NCBI RefSeq assembly: GCF_011751865.2
Contig: NZ_CP061770.1
Span: forward strand, 2,728,001-2,792,000
Reading direction: 5' to 3'
Origin: Salinibacterium sp. ZJ70
GTDB taxonomy: Bacteria > Actinomycetota > Actinomycetes > Actinomycetales > Microbacteriaceae
Length of the DNA stretch: 64,000 nucleotides
A program made the position numbers and the translations under genes. How positions within the stretch are numbered: the stretch's first letter is position 1; each line of letters opens with the position of its first letter. Of this stretch, positions 61,960-64,000 are shown piece by piece. The notes below the pieces were generated by a model that saw only the letters and a list, made by a program, of their open reading frames with translations, ran no database searches and was not told the origin of the DNA.

Positions 61960-62979
61960 TTACGGCGCGAGAAGCGGGTTCTCGAGCCCCGCGACACCGG
62001 TGGTGTCGCGACCGCGGCTGCCAGGGGTGGTGACAATCGGGTCGCCGTACCAGGTGAGCCCCTCGGGGAACTCCTCCGGACGCCACTCGATGGCCTCCCA
62101 GTCCTCATCGAAGATCTGGTAGCCGCCCGCGTACAGCTCCACGCGGTGGTCCGAGCCGGGGTCGTGCACGTACAGGTACATGGCCTGGCCGATGCCGTGC
62201 TTGCCGGGGCCCACGCCGTACGAGACGTCGAGGTCACGGAGCACGTCGGCCGCCGTGAGCACGTCGCTCATGTTCTCCATGTTGTACGCGAGGTGGTGCA
62301 GCTGGCCGATCTTCTCCTCGCGGTTGGCGACGAACGCGATGTCGTGCACCTGCGAGGTGACCGAGGTCCACGAGGCCATGAGGGTCTCAGGGTGGTCGGG
62401 AAGGTAGGCGAACTCGCGACGCTTGAGGCCCAGGTTCTCGCGCGCCCAGCGCTCGGTCTGGTTGATCGTCTGGGGCGAGGTCTGCACGTTGAAGTGGTCG
62501 AGGCGGCGAACGCCCAGTCCACGACGCGTGGAGCTGTTGGAGGGGAGGCGCGACCGGATCTCCTCCGGCGCGTCGACCTTCTCCATGTCGTAGTACAGCT
62601 CGATCGGGTGCGTGCCGCCGGGGAGGAGGAAGCGCACCGCGGTGCCGCGCCCCTTCTCGGTTCCAGCGGGAACTTCGACTGCCTCGACCTCCTGCTTCAG
62701 CAGGTGCTCGTAGAACAGCTCGACGTCCTGCGGACGACGGGTGCGGAACGAGAACGCGTTCACCACATCGGTGTCCTGCTGACGCAGGACCATCGAGTGG
62801 TGGCGCAGCTCTTGGTACGCGCGGAGGTACGCGACGTCGCCGTCGCGCTCCACCTCCTCCATGCCGAGGATGTCGCGGAAGAACCACAGCGACTTCTCGA
62901 TGTCGCGCGTGCCCAGGCTGATCGAGCCAGCGTGGGAGATCCCGGGGCCCGGGTCGTACTGATCAGACAGAAGTGCCAT
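61960..62979 (-). CDS. Extradiol ring-cleavage dioxygenase (catechol 2,3-dioxygenase-like, VOC)
   Basis: A 339-residue two-domain VOC protein. The N-terminal domain begins around GISHAGSISLGTRDIEKSLWFF. The C-terminal domain has the iron triad in correct order and spacing: His162 in RLDHFNVQT, His228 or 229 in GQLHHLAYNM, and Glu281 in HRVELYAGGY. It opens an aromatic catechol ring beside the two hydroxyls, using Fe(II) and oxygen. It lies 32 bases after the hydrolase stop, in one leftward operon. Confidence 0.92.
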   Translation of the reverse strand: MALLSDQYDPGPGISHAGSISLGTRDIEKSLWFFRDILGMEEVERDGDVAYLRAYQELRHHSMVLRQQDTDVVNAFSFRTRRPQDVELFYEHLLKQEVEAVEVPAGTEKGRGTAVRFLLPGGTHPIELYYDMEKVDAPEEIRSRLPSNSSTRRGLGVRRLDHFNVQTSPQTINQTERWARENLGLKRREFAYLPDHPETLMASWTSVTSQVHDIAFVANREEKIGQLHHLAYNMENMSDVLTAADVLRDLDVSYGVGPGKHGIGQAMYLYVHDPGSDHRVELYAGGYQIFDEDWEAIEWRPEEFPEGLTWYGDPIVTTPGSRGRDTTGVAGLENPLLAP

Positions 62980-63011
62980 GATCGCCTTTCTTCATTGAGG
63001 GGGTTGCGAGC

Positions 63012-63887
63012 TCAGCGGTCGCGGAGCAGGAACTCCAGGTGGATTCGGTTGAACTCGTCGGCCTTCTCGTACTGAGGCCAGTGGCCGGCCTCGTCGATGA
63101 CAGCGAGCTCGGCATCGGGGATGAGGCCCGCGATGCGACGGGCTTCGTCGACGGGACCCGAGGGGTCCTTCGTCGTCCACAGCACCATCGCCGGCACCGA
63201 AATGGCGCGCAGGTCGTCGTCGGAGAGCATGTTGCGCTTGCGCGTCTCCAGATCCTGGAGGGCCATGTTCATGCGGCACGCCATCTCCCACTCGGGCTGC
63301 TGGAAGATGCGCTGGCGAACGCGGATGAGGTCGTCGGTCACCATCGTCGGGTCAGCCATCAGCCACTCGAGACGAGCCTTGACGCGCTCCCACGACGGGT
63401 CCTTGGCGGCCTCCATCGAGAGGGTGAACAGACGCTCCATCACGGCGGGGTTCGCCATCGTGCCGCCCATGGTGTTGAGCACGATGCGCTCGACGCGCTC
63501 GGGGTGCAGCTGCGAGAACTTCGCCGTGGTCCAGCCTCCGAGCGACTCGCCCGACATGTAGTACTTCTCGGCACCGAGGGCATCCATCACGCCGTGCACG
63601 TGATCGATGTAGTGCTTGATCTCGAGCGGGTGCTCGGGCTTGGCAGAGTAGCCATGGCCGATGAAGTCGAACGCGAACACGTCGAAGTGCTCGCCGTGCG
63701 CCTGCATGTTCCGGCTGTACGCCTCGGCGTGCCCCGTGATGCCGTGGAGGAGGAGGAGCTTGCGCGGGTTGTCGGGATCACCGGCGCGCAAGTAGCGCGT
63801 TCGGTACCCCCCCGCATCGATGAATCCCTGCGAGAAGCTGGTCTCAACGAGGTCCATCCAGGTGCTCGTATATGGATGCGTCGCCAT
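63012..63887 (-). CDS. Alpha/beta hydrolase of meta-cleavage type
   Basis: A 291-residue hydrolase. LLLLHGITGHAEAYSRNM is the oxyanion loop. MSGESLGGWTTAK carries nucleophile Ser115, WTTKDPSG carries Asp241 and DEAGHWPQYEKADEFNRI carries His269. This is the usual C-C bond hydrolase (2-hydroxymuconate-semialdehyde or HOPDA hydrolase) pattern found next to extradiol dioxygenases. It cleaves the ring-opened product to a dienoate and an acid. An AAAGGCC site precedes the ATG. Confidence 0.87.
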   Translation of the reverse strand: MATHPYTSTWMDLVETSFSQGFIDAGGYRTRYLRAGDPDNPRKLLLLHGITGHAEAYSRNMQAHGEHFDVFAFDFIGHGYSAKPEHPLEIKHYIDHVHGVMDALGAEKYYMSGESLGGWTTAKFSQLHPERVERIVLNTMGGTMANPAVMERLFTLSMEAAKDPSWERVKARLEWLMADPTMVTDDLIRVRQRIFQQPEWEMACRMNMALQDLETRKRNMLSDDDLRAISVPAMVLWTTKDPSGPVDEARRIAGLIPDAELAVIDEAGHWPQYEKADEFNRIHLEFLLRDR

Positions 63888-63927
63888 GAATTGGCCTTTC
63901 TGCTGGCGTGGGAGGGAAGGGATTCGG

Positions 63928-64000
63928 CTACCGGCCCGCGACTGCGGTGACGGTGCCGAGAATGCCGAGATCGGCGGTGTAACTGGTTCCTGCGGTGAAG
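63928..64000 (-). CDS. C-terminal end of a probable 2-keto-4-pentenoate hydratase
   Basis: Only the last 23 codons are inside the window: TAGTSYTADLGILGTVTAV, then a short AGR tail and a stop at 63928. The pattern TA(D)LG-LG-V-V matches the end of MhpD-type hydratases (commonly ADFGALGSV). The gene lies 41 bases upstream of the hydrolase in the same direction, where the next pathway enzyme would be expected. The identification rests on a short stretch plus context. Confidence 0.5.
   Translation of the reverse strand, partial: FTAGTSYTADLGILGTVTAVAGR

Overview
The window is high-GC and almost fully coding, with short intergenic gaps and frequent ATGA, GTGA or TGATG overlaps. Gene content points to a Microbacteriaceae-like actinobacterium: an HspR/HAIR-controlled dnaK operon, a ClpB, a bifunctional-type Dcd, an actinobacterial PutA, a DtxR/IdeR-type iron box and many GTG starts. 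The exact genus cannot be read from the sequence.

Layout. 1-6341: the start of an M24 peptidase, an MFS exporter, a DUF998-like membrane protein, and a three-gene operon encoding a circularly permuted ATP-grasp, an alpha-E protein and a transglutaminase. 6342-7773: a divergent control region with stem-loops and an iron box, then a haem/iron-siderophore binding lipoprotein. 7848-14013: a tightly overlapping six-gene operon encoding a receiver-deacetylase fusion, an ATP-grasp, a PHP phosphoesterase, a processive GT2 synthase, a 49-residue membrane protein and a PAS histidine kinase. I rate this the most interesting unit: a probable sensor-controlled glycan synthesis machine. 14026-37630: mostly metabolic housekeeping, namely oxidoreductases, arginine/ornithine catabolism (ddaH-rocD with a divergent Lrp regulator), PutA, a NarL-type two-component system with an ABC exporter, threonine aldolase, two acyl-CoA synthetases and a LLM oxidoreductase. 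REP-like palindromes sit in several gaps. 37689-47278: the heat-shock regulon (clpB, dnaK-grpE-dnaJ-hspR) with three HAIR sites. It is interrupted by a small accessory patch holding a helicase remnant and an uncharacterised GTPase-like/partner gene pair. 48257-52210: an MFS transporter with a MarR regulator, idi, dcd, a lipoprotein and tRNA-Gly(CCC).

52310-59151 is a plastic, visibly less GC-rich zone next to the tRNA. It contains a complete IS3-family element without an obvious target duplication, a 5'-truncated gene fragment, a MacB-like exporter with its periplasmic-type adaptor, a lipoprotein whose signal peptide lies in another frame, a small secreted crystallin/I36-like protein, a sigma factor broken by two frameshifts, and a zinc-ribbon remnant. 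From 59317 the window returns to core-like genes (dps, a thioesterase). It ends in a leftward aromatic meta-cleavage operon encoding the C-terminal end of a probable hydratase, an alpha/beta hydrolase, an extradiol dioxygenase and a tartrate/isopropylmalate-type dehydrogenase.
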